This document shows positions 26,376 through 35,078 of a DNA stretch of 64,000 nucleotides, one piece after another. Origin of the DNA: Bacillota bacterium. Its GTDB lineage: Bacteria; Bacillota; Clostridia; DSM-8532. The DNA lies in contig JAEZTB010000027.1 in assembly GCA_023443745.1 (NCBI GenBank), positions 124,001 to 188,000 of the forward strand, given 5' to 3'. Positions within the stretch are counted from its first letter, which is position 1, and each line of letters starts with the position of its first letter. Under the pieces are notes generated by a model. That model was not told where the DNA came from, did not search any database, and saw nothing but the letters and a program-made list of their open reading frames with translations. The position numbers were made by a program, and so were the translations under genes.

Positions 26376-26767
26376 TCATTCTTTAACTCCGCTATCTGTT
26401 TCTGTATATATTTTGGATACTTTGCCACTACAACCTTATAGGCATGGTCAATCATGCGAAGTATCTCGTCATCGGAAACAGAACCGTCAAGGCTAACTGT
26501 ATTGAAATGCGGCTGTTGGACAAGCGGGCAATGCCAACCGCGCACAACCGAACCGGGGTAAACACTTCGATAAATCTCCGCAGATTCCGGTGTACAGTTG
26601 AGCGTCACCTTTGGTTCGCCGCGTAGCATGAACGGCTGTGCAAAAATGCGTCCTTTATCCTGCAACGGCGCTTTCACCTTGGCCACCGGGAATACGGGGT
26701 CAAAAGGCCAATCTAAATACACGCCTGGCTTTTTCAGGCAGTAGTCGATGATTTCCTGATGGGTCAT
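26351..26767 (-). CDS. MmcQ/YjbR family protein
   Basis: A 138-residue protein of the YjbR (CyaY-like fold, 'MmcQ') family, recognised from HQEIIDYCLKKPG at the start, 'FDPVFPVAKVKAP', PFMLRGEPKVTLNC and SVYPGSVVRGWHCP. A DNA-binding function is often stated for the family on weak grounds. Its last codons lie on the opposite strand of the ABC exporter's end. Single gene. Confidence 0.85.
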   Translation of the reverse strand: MTHQEIIDYCLKKPGVYLDWPFDPVFPVAKVKAPLQDKGRIFAQPFMLRGEPKVTLNCTPESAEIYRSVYPGSVVRGWHCPLVQQPHFNTVSLDGSVSDDEILRMIDHAYKVVVAKYPKYIQKQIAELKNDYICTPSR

Positions 26768-26877
26768 AGTCTCCTCATTCCTTTACAGCGTGAATAAGAG
26801 GTAACGGCTACAATGAAAATTGTAGAGATGTTTGAGGATAAAATCAATTCCCCTATTTTAACCAAAATTTTTATGCT

Positions 26878-27453
26878 ATGATGAACGAAAGATTATGTAT
26901 ATTATTGCAAAAGGATTATAGAACTATGGATATATTAATCATGCTCAATGATAAATCTTTAAAGGCAATAGAAAAAAGAGGAATTGTTATTAAAGCCTTG
27001 AAGGAAAAGAATATTACAATTAAAGAAATAGAAAGCATGATTAATGAAACAGATGAGAAAAAGTCAGCAATTATTTTTGAAGCAATAGAAGCTGTAACAA
27101 ATTCTGATGCACAGATAGCGGATATCGGGTGGCTGAATTTGGCTGTTGAAAATATATTATCTGCAAGTGACAGTATTAAGCGAGAGGCATCAAGAATAGT
27201 GGGGAATATCTCTCACAAATTTCCCAATGATTTAGAAAAAGCAATTGAGAAATTATTATTTAATAGTAAAGCTGTTGGAACCGTCGTTCGTTGGAGCAGT
27301 GCTTATGCTCTTTCTAGAATCATTGTTATCCCTCAATATGCGAATAGTGAATTGTTTGAAAAATTAACTGAGATTTGCATTCTTGAGGAAGAGAGCGGCG
27401 TAAAAAATCAATACATAAAAGCATTAAAAAAAGCTTCTAAAATAAGATTATAA
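26878..27453 (+). CDS. HEAT-repeat-like hypothetical protein
   Basis: An all-helical protein of up to 191 residues, lysine- and glutamate-rich, with HEAT-like helical pairs ('RWSSAYALSRIIVIPQYANS' and NIESM-type amphipathic helices). Function unknown; small HEAT proteins usually act as binding adaptors. No ribosome site precedes the first ATG, whereas AAAAGGA lies about ten bases before the ATG at 26926, so the protein may be 175 residues (MDILIMLNDK...). Confidence 0.6.
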   Translation: MMNERLCILLQKDYRTMDILIMLNDKSLKAIEKRGIVIKALKEKNITIKEIESMINETDEKKSAIIFEAIEAVTNSDAQIADIGWLNLAVENILSASDSIKREASRIVGNISHKFPNDLEKAIEKLLFNSKAVGTVVRWSSAYALSRIIVIPQYANSELFEKLTEICILEEESGVKNQYIKALKKASKIRL

Positions 27454-27474
27454 GTAGCAAGCGAGGAATACATA

Positions 27475-27996
27475 ATGTCCAGTATACCAAAGGATTTTGT
27501 AGCATTTGATCTGGAAACTACCGGATTTGCCCCTCCCTGCAAAATCATTGAGATTGGCGCCGTCAAAGTATTGAACAACAAGATCGTTGATCAATTTCAA
27601 ACCTTTGTCAATCCATGCTGTATCATACCCGGGAATATAACAGGCCTGACCGGGATAAACCAAAAGATGGTTGACAAAGCACCGACAATAGAAGAGGTTC
27701 TCCCGTCTTTCATCCAATTTATTGGAAATTTCCCTATTGCAGCTCACAATGCCTCCTTTGATATGAAATTCATAAGGCATGAAGCGGTTAAGCTGGGCCG
27801 CCCCCTGATTAACCAGGTAATCGATACGCTTGCGTTGTCCAGAAGCTATTTTCCCTTCCTGGCCAATCACAAACTGAATACTGTTGTCCGCCATTTGGGT
27901 CTGGTAAACGAGCTCGAACACCGTGGCCTTTATGATGCCATGGCTGTAGCCCAAATATTGCTGAAAATTTCCTCAGGTGCAACGCAGGCCGGTTAA
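27475..27996 (+). CDS. DEDDh-type 3'-5' exonuclease (DnaQ-like)
   Basis: A 173-residue stand-alone exonuclease domain related to the epsilon/PolC proofreading domains. Motifs: Exo I FDLETTGF (Asp and Glu metal ligands), Exo II HNASFDMKF, Exo III HRGLYDAMA with His and Asp. It could trim DNA or RNA ends; the substrate is not given by the sequence. GAGGA is placed before the ATG, 21 bases after the HEAT-like gene, so the two may be co-transcribed. Confidence 0.9.
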   Translation: MSSIPKDFVAFDLETTGFAPPCKIIEIGAVKVLNNKIVDQFQTFVNPCCIIPGNITGLTGINQKMVDKAPTIEEVLPSFIQFIGNFPIAAHNASFDMKFIRHEAVKLGRPLINQVIDTLALSRSYFPFLANHKLNTVVRHLGLVNELEHRGLYDAMAVAQILLKISSGATQAG

Positions 27997-28001
27997 ATCC
28001 G

Positions 28002-30182
28002 TTAACCTGATGTATCATTATCTATCACCTTGTCCCTATATTGGCCAGGCGTGATGCCCTCATGATTCTTAAATACCTTGATAAAATAGTGGGAATAGCT
28101 GAATCCGGTTTTGTGTGCTATATCTTCCACTGGCGTGCTTTTGTCGTGCAGGAGTGTTTTTGCCAATGCGATTCTCTTTTTTGAAACATACTCGTTGAAA
28201 TTGTCGCCGGATTTTTCCTTTACTAGCTTTGAAAGATAGTTTCTGTTCAACCCGAGCTCATCGGCTGCACCATTAAGATTAAAATCCGTTTCCATGAATT
28301 TTTTATCGATGTAGTCAAATATACTTTGCAGTAAATTCGAATCCTTGTCCTCACTGGATTTTTTTATATCATTAGCTATTTTGGTGACAAAGCTCGTTAC
28401 TTTGTTCTCAATTTCCCTCAGGTCAAACAGGTTTAGAATGTTCATGGTGCTGTCAACCTTTATAGCGATAGGTAAATTGCTTACAGATCTTAACACCGAG
28501 TTTTGAAGCTGGTATATGCAATTCTTTATTTCATTGTCGGACAGTGGGTATCTGGTATCCAAAAGGCTGGAATAAAACTTGTGGAGAAATGTCTCACAGC
28601 TCTCAGGGTTCCCAACCAGTAAATTGTTCATCAATTGTCTTTCGAGTTCCAGTGGGTAATCATAAGGCACATCGGCGGCATTTCCTTTTATGGATGAATA
28701 AAGAACAACATGTGAATTTCCGCAGGCTATTTTAAAGTTCTGGGCTTCTACGCATTCCCTGTATGCTATGGGAAGCATTTGGGCGCTTTTCTTGGGAGTA
28801 CTTGCGCTTATGTAGGTCAAGGACTTGAGGTCTTCGTCGAGGTTATCATAAACAGACCTTGCGTAGCTGTCCAGGATATGTTCGCTGTTATCGGCATCTG
28901 CCGTTGGCTCATAATTGACAATGACGGAAATCAGGTTTTTATGAACAGGAACAACGATTGCGTCACAGGCAGGCTTTAGAGAGGCGACAATGGATTTGAT
29001 GACTGCAAGGTGTGAAATGAAGCCATTTTTATTCTCCGTTTTAATAAGCTGCAGAACTATTGCAACGCAGGTGGAGTACTTAAAATGTGCAATATCCGAC
29101 TCAAGCTGCTGGTATAAATCAACCGTCTCCATATCATTATCGGTAAGAAAATCCACCCACAGCTTGTCATTATAGCTCGATAATGCCTTTATCATGGGCT
29201 TTGCGGTGATTTTTACAATCCAGGCAGCGACAATCAGGCTAAACAGCATAAGTCCCAGCAGTGCTATTCCGATGGAATAAAGCTTTGTCAGAAATGTTGG
29301 AGCCGATTTTATGGATGTATCCAGAACAAAAGTCCATTTCAATTCTTTGGAAAAATATGCCGAATGAATGATCTCCTTATGGACAATACCATGATAAAAG
29401 TTAAGCAGCTGATGTTTTATATCTCCTTGATCCTCAGCCGGAGCAATCCGGGTGAGCAGCAAGGAATCATCTTTATTGATGATGATGTTGTTATCCTTGT
29501 TGTAAACATAAAAATTCATATTCTCTTCTGCCTTGATCCGGTTAAGGATATCGTAATAAAGCTTATTTGCATCTATATTGACGACAAGAAGTCCTTCATA
29601 ATTGCCCTGATAAAGAGGAATCGGACAAACGACGGATATAAATAGCTTTTTTCCCTGACCTGTATTCACATGGCGCGGATCAAGAACGCTTATGTTACCC
29701 TTGCTTTTCAAAACAATTGCTTCCAGATCCGGGAAAGCATCCAGAGGATAACTATTTCCTCGTTCCGAGGAATAAACAATGTTTTGAGCATGTATGTACA
29801 GGTAAGAAGAGTACAGGTACTTGTTTCCAAGGATAATGCTGTCCAGCTTGCGCTGCAGATCAATCTGGTAGAGCATATCCACTGTGTTGCTCCTGATCAT
29901 GCTAATCATTTCAGTATCATATAAAGGTATTTTATATATACCGTCGGTGATTTGTTTCATAATCATTTCAAATGAGATGCCAACCTGTTCGATTACACTG
30001 TCATTTGATTTCTCCAGCTGTTCGGAGTACATACCCTGCATGACGGAATAATACAAGACAATAGCAGACAGAAACAGGATAACCAGAAGTGTACTGATCA
30101 ATCGGATTATATTTGTCTCGAAGGTTTTTTTTCTTTTTGGGCTTTTGGATTTGATAGACCGAATTGTTGTCAGAAGAACCAC
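28002..30182 (-). CDS. AraC-family regulator with membrane-bound sensor domain
   Basis: A 726-residue protein: membrane segment near residues 28-50, an extracellular sensor region (about 50-300), a second membrane segment (about 302-325) and a C-terminal AraC double HTH ('LNGAADELGLNRNYLSKLVK' and 'VEDIAHKTGFSYSHYFIKVF'). This build (YesS/YtdP-like) is common in Bacillus, Paenibacillus and Clostridia beside sugar ABC operons and senses a sugar outside or through the binding protein. It is divergent from the LplABC-type importer and surely controls it. The start is uncertain: GTG at 30182 lies too close to GAGGAG, while a CTG three codons later would be well spaced. Confidence 0.88.
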   Translation of the reverse strand: MVLLTTIRSIKSKSPKRKKTFETNIIRLISTLLVILFLSAIVLYYSVMQGMYSEQLEKSNDSVIEQVGISFEMIMKQITDGIYKIPLYDTEMISMIRSNTVDMLYQIDLQRKLDSIILGNKYLYSSYLYIHAQNIVYSSERGNSYPLDAFPDLEAIVLKSKGNISVLDPRHVNTGQGKKLFISVVCPIPLYQGNYEGLLVVNIDANKLYYDILNRIKAEENMNFYVYNKDNNIIINKDDSLLLTRIAPAEDQGDIKHQLLNFYHGIVHKEIIHSAYFSKELKWTFVLDTSIKSAPTFLTKLYSIGIALLGLMLFSLIVAAWIVKITAKPMIKALSSYNDKLWVDFLTDNDMETVDLYQQLESDIAHFKYSTCVAIVLQLIKTENKNGFISHLAVIKSIVASLKPACDAIVVPVHKNLISVIVNYEPTADADNSEHILDSYARSVYDNLDEDLKSLTYISASTPKKSAQMLPIAYRECVEAQNFKIACGNSHVVLYSSIKGNAADVPYDYPLELERQLMNNLLVGNPESCETFLHKFYSSLLDTRYPLSDNEIKNCIYQLQNSVLRSVSNLPIAIKVDSTMNILNLFDLREIENKVTSFVTKIANDIKKSSEDKDSNLLQSIFDYIDKKFMETDFNLNGAADELGLNRNYLSKLVKEKSGDNFNEYVSKKRIALAKTLLHDKSTPVEDIAHKTGFSYSHYFIKVFKNHEGITPGQYRDKVIDNDTSG

Positions 30183-30476
30183 TCCTCATTATTGAATGGC
30201 AGTTAGAAGGGCTTAACATCATTATAAAGCATCATTACCTATGTGACAATTAACCAAATCCTATCAACAAGTCAACTCTTATAGGTTGATGGGCTTAGAA
30301 TCATTATTCAAGCACTTTACAGCCATCCATAACAATTATTATTGATGATAACAAAATTGATATTAAGGGAAGAAAAACAGGTGCATTGTTATCGGCGGGC
30401 ATTATTCTTATATACCGGGCGGTTATTGGCATGCTAGCATGAGCTTGCGAAACAAACTTGTCTGGGGGAAAGCATA
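30183..30476. promoter_or_regulatory. Divergent control region, AraC regulator/sugar importer
   Basis: This 294-base region must contain promoters for both genes. I could not fix a good -35/-10 pair. A small palindrome ATGCTAGCAT lies near 30430-30440, shortly before the GGGGGA ribosome site of the first permease. Confidence 0.4.
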
Positions 30477-31400
30477 ATGGAACAAACAAGCAAACTACGG
30501 AGCATCCTGAGCTATATCAATAAAAAAAAGTATCTCTACTTGTTGCTTATACCTGGGGTTACCTATTTCCTCATCTTCAACTATATTCCCATGTATGGAA
30601 TTATTATTGCTTTTAAGGATTTCAATTTTGCCAAGGGAATTCTCGCGAGCGATTGGGTCGGACTGGATCATTTCAGGTATATGTTCGGATTAAGCGATTT
30701 TTACAAGGTGTTCTGGAATTCCTTTTACCTGGGCCTATTAAGAATGATTTTCGGATTTCCTTTCCCGATCATTCTTGCGCTTTTGATCAATGAAATAAGA
30801 AACAGAGTGTACCAGAAAATAACACAGACAATTATCTACCTTCCGCATTTTATTTCATGGGTTGTTATAGGCGGAATTCTTGTGAATTTCCTTTCACCTT
30901 CATGGGGGCTGGTTAATCTTTTTTTTAAGCAAATAGGTATTGAGCCCATATTCTTTCTTGCGGATGAAAAGTATTTCAGGCCTATCGTAATACTAAGCAG
31001 TATCTGGAAGGAATCGGGCTGGGGAACCATTATATATCTTGCAGCAATAGCCGGCATAAATACTGAGCTTTATGAAGCCGCGGAAATTGACGGAGCCAAT
31101 AAACTGCAACGGCTTTGGCATATCACACTACCATGTATTAAATCAACCGTAGTTGTAATGCTTATTCTCAGACTTGGCCAGATAATGGGCAACGGCTTCG
31201 AGCAGATATTTGTTCTTCAGAACCCCATGAATCTCGGAGTTGCAGAGGTTTTTGAAACCTATACCTACAGAGTCGGTATTCTGGGTGGGCGCTTTTCCTT
31301 CGGAACAACAGTAGGACTTTTCACATCGGTAATCGGAACAATATTCCTTCTAATCAGCAATAAGGTCGCCTCTTTGCTGAAAGAAGACGGAATATGGTAG
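30477..31400 (+). CDS. LplB/YteP-type sugar ABC transporter permease
   Basis: A 307-residue permease with six membrane segments and the EAA loop 'EAAEIDGANKLQRLWHITLP' that contacts the shared ATPase. The N-terminus LYLLLIPGVTYFLIFNYIPM is typical of the LplB/YteP group, which imports complex plant or host oligosaccharides. No ATPase gene is nearby, as is usual for this group, so a general MsmX-like ATPase elsewhere must power it. The next permease follows with about 11 bases between stop and start. Confidence 0.9.
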   Translation: MEQTSKLRSILSYINKKKYLYLLLIPGVTYFLIFNYIPMYGIIIAFKDFNFAKGILASDWVGLDHFRYMFGLSDFYKVFWNSFYLGLLRMIFGFPFPIILALLINEIRNRVYQKITQTIIYLPHFISWVVIGGILVNFLSPSWGLVNLFFKQIGIEPIFFLADEKYFRPIVILSSIWKESGWGTIIYLAAIAGINTELYEAAEIDGANKLQRLWHITLPCIKSTVVVMLILRLGQIMGNGFEQIFVLQNPMNLGVAEVFETYTYRVGILGGRFSFGTTVGLFTSVIGTIFLLISNKVASLLKEDGIW

Positions 31401-31411
31401 GAGGTATAACC

Positions 31412-32275
31412 ATGAAGAATAAAAGCGTAGCAGACAAACTGTTCGGCATCTTTAATTATACGGTAGTGACACTCTTCGCCCTGGCCTGCATGTTCCCATT
31501 CTTTTATGTAGCAGCCTATTCGGTAATGCCTTATTCAGAATACCTGCAAAACCCGCTCAACCTTATACCCAGCCATATTGATCTTTCAGCATACAGACAG
31601 ATCATCAAGATGCCGACCATATGGTCCGGTTACAGGGTTACAATAATCATCACAGTTTTGGGAGTTCTTCTGAACATTTTTCTGCTTGTTGTATCTGCAT
31701 ACCCTCTTTCAAAGAAGGATCTGAAAGGCAGAAATGCCATCCTGATGATGATCACATTTACCATGTTTTTTAACGGAGGGCTGATACCTAATTTTTATCT
31801 TATAAAAACACTGGGAATCTACAATTCAATTTGGAGCATGATTTTACCGGGGGCACTCTCGGCCTTCAACCTCATACTGATGAAGAACTTCATGGGGACC
31901 ATACCTGAAAGCCTTGAAGAATCCGCCATTATTGATGGGGCCAATGAAATAACCATACTTTTTCACATCATCATACCTCTGTCCATGCCTGCCATAGCAA
32001 CCTTTATCATCTTTCACGCCGTTAGCCAATGGAACACTTTCTTTTCAGCGATCATCTACACATCAAAAAGAAGTCTTTGGCCTTTGATGCTCATATTAAG
32101 GGATATGGTAGTGGAGGACGGGCAAATGGATATGCTGGACAATGGTGCAACTGTCCAAGCCTTTACAATAAAAATGGCAGCTATAATCTTTACAACTCTT
32201 CCCATCATCGTCATCTACCCATTCATGCAGAGGTTCTTTATGAAAGGTATACTTGTCGGTTCTGTAAAGGGATGA
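31412..32275 (+). CDS. LplC/YtcP-type sugar ABC transporter permease
   Basis: A 287-residue second permease; six membrane segments, EAA loop 'EESAIIDGANEITILFHIII' and the C-terminal MKGILVGSVKG typical of the LplC/YtcP group. The frame opens at an ATG at 31394 inside the previous gene, but GGAGG eight bases upstream supports the ATG at 31412. Confidence 0.9.
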   Translation: MKNKSVADKLFGIFNYTVVTLFALACMFPFFYVAAYSVMPYSEYLQNPLNLIPSHIDLSAYRQIIKMPTIWSGYRVTIIITVLGVLLNIFLLVVSAYPLSKKDLKGRNAILMMITFTMFFNGGLIPNFYLIKTLGIYNSIWSMILPGALSAFNLILMKNFMGTIPESLEESAIIDGANEITILFHIIIPLSMPAIATFIIFHAVSQWNTFFSAIIYTSKRSLWPLMLILRDMVVEDGQMDMLDNGATVQAFTIKMAAIIFTTLPIIVIYPFMQRFFMKGILVGSVKG

Positions 32276-32305
32276 ATTTACTAGAAATGATTAATTCGAT
32301 TGAAG

Positions 32306-32319
32306 CTGCAGCGCTGCAG
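32306..32319. other. Perfect 14-bp palindrome upstream of the binding-protein gene
   Basis: CTGCAGCGCTGCAG is fully self-complementary and followed by TTTTG. It lies between permease and lipoprotein genes and may be an operator or small RNA hairpin. Confidence 0.35.
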
Positions 32320-32353
32320 TTTTGATAAAATAGAATCATAGGAGGATTTGTAC

Positions 32354-33955
32354 ATGAAAAAGTCAGTCAAGGGTTTTGCGAGTTTTCTAGCGTGTTTTTT
32401 GATCGTATCCCTGCTCTTTGCAGGCTGTGGTTCGGCACCAGCCAAAACGGAGCCTTCAGGCACAGCAGCTGCGTCTGGTCAGGCTTCACAGCCCGCGGCA
32501 ACCCCGGCAGAGCCAGTCACAATCAGAATATTCAACAGGGTGAATGCACAGGTTGTCATTGAGAACAATCCCATACTTCAGGAAGTTGAAAAGCTGGCCA
32601 ATGTGAAACTGGAATATGAAGCACCTCCAATAAACAACTATGTGGATAAGCTTCAAATTGTTATGGCATCAGGCGAAATACCGGATCTTATCTACAACTG
32701 GGGAACAGCCGGCAACGGCGCTGATGCGAACATGGAAACATGGGCTTCCAACGGGCTTATCGCAGCATTGGATGACAAGGTCGGTAATTATCCGAATCTG
32801 ATGAGCAACATAACCAAAGATATGTGGGAAGCTGTTAAATCGGTCAAAGACGGGAAGACATACATTGTTCCAAGAACCAATGTTGTAAACAACTGGGGAT
32901 ATATGATAAACCAGCAATGGCTGGATAAGCTGAGCCTCAAAGCTCCGACAACGCTGGATGAATTTACAAATGTCTTAAGAGCGTTTACAAATGATGACCC
33001 GGACGGAAACGGCAAACCTGATACTTTCGGCGTGACATTTTCCAATCCTTCACTGGGTTCCAATTCAATATGGAACTCCGCCTATTTCCTAGCTGCCGCT
33101 TTTGATCTGCCTATTGTAAACGGAGCAAAGGATACCGATGGGAACTACAAAATAAGAGAGAAAATGTCCGGATATATTCCTTACCTTACATATTTGAAGC
33201 AGTTGAATGAGGAAAAAATTATCGATCCTGAATTCCTCATCAATAAGATCTATGTTGATGAGGAAAAGATAAACCAAAATAAGGTGGGAATAAGATACAG
33301 CCATCAATACGCCGTGGTTGCCAACTCGTCCAAAGCAGCAGATTCCTATCAAAGGTTCACCTATAATGCTCCCCTGAAGAACTCACAGGGCATCTCAACC
33401 AACCTGGTTACTCCCGCCATGTGGGGAGGCTGGATGATTTCAAGCTCATGCAAAAACATTGATGCAGTTTTGAAATTCCTTGACTGGGGCAATACCGCCG
33501 AAGCCAACCAGCTTTTCCAGATCGGTATAAAGGGCGTGCATTATGACAGCTATGACCCTGCTGTCAAGATGATTACAAGGACCAAGGAGCAAACGGAAAA
33601 GGTTGCAACCGTAACCAGCACCTATATGACAATTGCGAATGCCATTAACGGTTCTGGCTCCATTATCGAAGGGGCGGATACCCAGGAAAAGTACACAAAG
33701 TTCAAAACTGATCTTGATTCAGCTTCAAAGGTAGTCACAACAATAAACCTGCCTGCCGTAAGATCACCGAAAATATTAAATCTGAACGCTGCTATACCTG
33801 ACCTTGTAAAGAAAAAGGACGATCAGGAAGTGGCATACATCATAGGTAAAATATCATTGGATCAATTCAAGGCCTTCCTTGAAAATGAATGGTATCCGGC
33901 AACCGCAGAAGCTGAGAAGGAATACATCGATGCTATGAATAAGCTGGGTAGATAA
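32354..33955 (+). CDS. LplA-type sugar-binding lipoprotein
   Basis: A 533-residue extracellular solute-binding lipoprotein: signal peptide with lipobox LFAGC, an Ala/Pro/Ser linker, then a large binding domain (IRIFNRVNAQVVIENNP onward). The size and the 'DDPDGNGKPDTFGVTFSNP' calcium-loop-like segment match LplA-type oligosaccharide binders. AGGAGG eight bases upstream fixes the ATG at 32354, six bases after an in-frame TTG. It is the last gene before a strong terminator. Confidence 0.9.
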   Translation: MKKSVKGFASFLACFLIVSLLFAGCGSAPAKTEPSGTAAASGQASQPAATPAEPVTIRIFNRVNAQVVIENNPILQEVEKLANVKLEYEAPPINNYVDKLQIVMASGEIPDLIYNWGTAGNGADANMETWASNGLIAALDDKVGNYPNLMSNITKDMWEAVKSVKDGKTYIVPRTNVVNNWGYMINQQWLDKLSLKAPTTLDEFTNVLRAFTNDDPDGNGKPDTFGVTFSNPSLGSNSIWNSAYFLAAAFDLPIVNGAKDTDGNYKIREKMSGYIPYLTYLKQLNEEKIIDPEFLINKIYVDEEKINQNKVGIRYSHQYAVVANSSKAADSYQRFTYNAPLKNSQGISTNLVTPAMWGGWMISSSCKNIDAVLKFLDWGNTAEANQLFQIGIKGVHYDSYDPAVKMITRTKEQTEKVATVTSTYMTIANAINGSGSIIEGADTQEKYTKFKTDLDSASKVVTTINLPAVRSPKILNLNAAIPDLVKKKDDQEVAYIIGKISLDQFKAFLENEWYPATAEAEKEYIDAMNKLGR

Positions 33956-33971
33956 TATTGAACAACCGGCC

Positions 33972-34010
33972 ATGGAAGATGGGAAGATCAGCTTCCCATC
34001 TTCCATTTTT
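33972..34010 (+). terminator. Strong intrinsic terminator after the importer operon
   Basis: Perfect 15-bp stem (33972-33986 with 33992-34006), five-base loop and a T-run. Because the two glycosidase genes follow on the same strand, they depend on readthrough or on a promoter between 34010 and 34050. Confidence 0.9.
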
Positions 34011-34050
34011 ACGGGCCTGTGCAGCTATGCTTTTTGAATGAACGAAAGGA

Positions 34051-35058
34051 ATGAGTGATAACATGCAAAACGATATTACCGAAGGATTGAAATCCAGTCC
34101 GGTCATAAAGCGCTATCCGGGAAATCCGATACTGTCCCCGGAGCATATACCTTATAAATCAGACCTCGTTTTCAATGCCGGAGTGGCAAAGTACCAGGGA
34201 AAATACGTCATGGTTTTCCGCAACGATTACGGCTATTCCGGAGGAAACAGCTTTGAAGGAACCAATATCGGCGTTGCATACAGTGATGACGGCCTTCATT
34301 GGAATGTATCAGCCAAGCCATGCTTCAAACTCCATGACAATGAAATCACCCGGGCTTATGATCCCCGGCTCACCGTCATGGATGGACGCGTATATATGTG
34401 CTTCGCTGTGGATACACGGCATGGTGTGCGGGGTGGAATTGCAGTCACCGATAATTTTGAGGAATTTGAAATATTAAGCATGTCGGCTCCCGATAACCGT
34501 AACATGGTGCTGTTCCCCGAGAAGATAGGAGGAAAGTATGTACGGTTGGAAAGACCTTTTCCGGTGTACAGCCGGGGGGGAATCGACCGTTTCGATATGT
34601 GGATGTCGAACTCTCCTGATCTCTGCTATTGGGGCAAAACACAGCTGGTGCTGGCTGTTGAGCAGGTGTCGTTTGCCAATGACAAAATAGGTCCGGCTGC
34701 TCCTCCCATAAAGACGCCATACGGATGGCTTACGACCTTTCATGCAGTAGATATCGACCGCACACGAGGTAAAAACGGCTGGGAGGATAAATGGCAGAAG
34801 CGTTATACAGCAGGAATCATGCTGCTGGAGCTTGATAATCCTTCAAGGGTCATCGGAATGTCTGAAGTTCCTTTAATAGCTCCCGAGGCTGAATATGAAC
34901 GCAACGGCTTCCGTAATGATGTCATATTCCCGGGAGGGATGATCCTAGAGGAAAGCGGTGAAGTAAAGATATATTACGGTGCCGCTGACACGGTAGAATG
35001 TCTTGCAACAGCGCAGGTTGAGGACTTAGTGGGCTTGTGTCTTAATCGTAGAGATTGA
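34051..35058 (+). CDS. GH130-family glycoside phosphorylase/hydrolase
   Basis: A 335-residue five-bladed beta-propeller of family GH130, enzymes that act on beta-mannosides, most by phosphorolysis. Family marks are YPGNPIL, 'GKYVMVFRNDYG', YDPRLTVMDGRVY with the catalytic Asp, VLFPEKIGGKYVRLERPF, 'KIGPAAPPIKTPYGWL' and IYYGAADT. The phosphate-binding Arg/His set needed to tell phosphorylase from hydrolase was not checked by alignment. AAAGGA abuts the ATG at 34051, so the ATG at 34063 is a possible true start. The stop lies within 21 bases of the next gene's start. Confidence 0.85.
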   Translation: MSDNMQNDITEGLKSSPVIKRYPGNPILSPEHIPYKSDLVFNAGVAKYQGKYVMVFRNDYGYSGGNSFEGTNIGVAYSDDGLHWNVSAKPCFKLHDNEITRAYDPRLTVMDGRVYMCFAVDTRHGVRGGIAVTDNFEEFEILSMSAPDNRNMVLFPEKIGGKYVRLERPFPVYSRGGIDRFDMWMSNSPDLCYWGKTQLVLAVEQVSFANDKIGPAAPPIKTPYGWLTTFHAVDIDRTRGKNGWEDKWQKRYTAGIMLLELDNPSRVIGMSEVPLIAPEAEYERNGFRNDVIFPGGMILEESGEVKIYYGAADTVECLATAQVEDLVGLCLNRRD

Positions 35059-35078
35059 TTTGCAGGGAGTTGACGGAT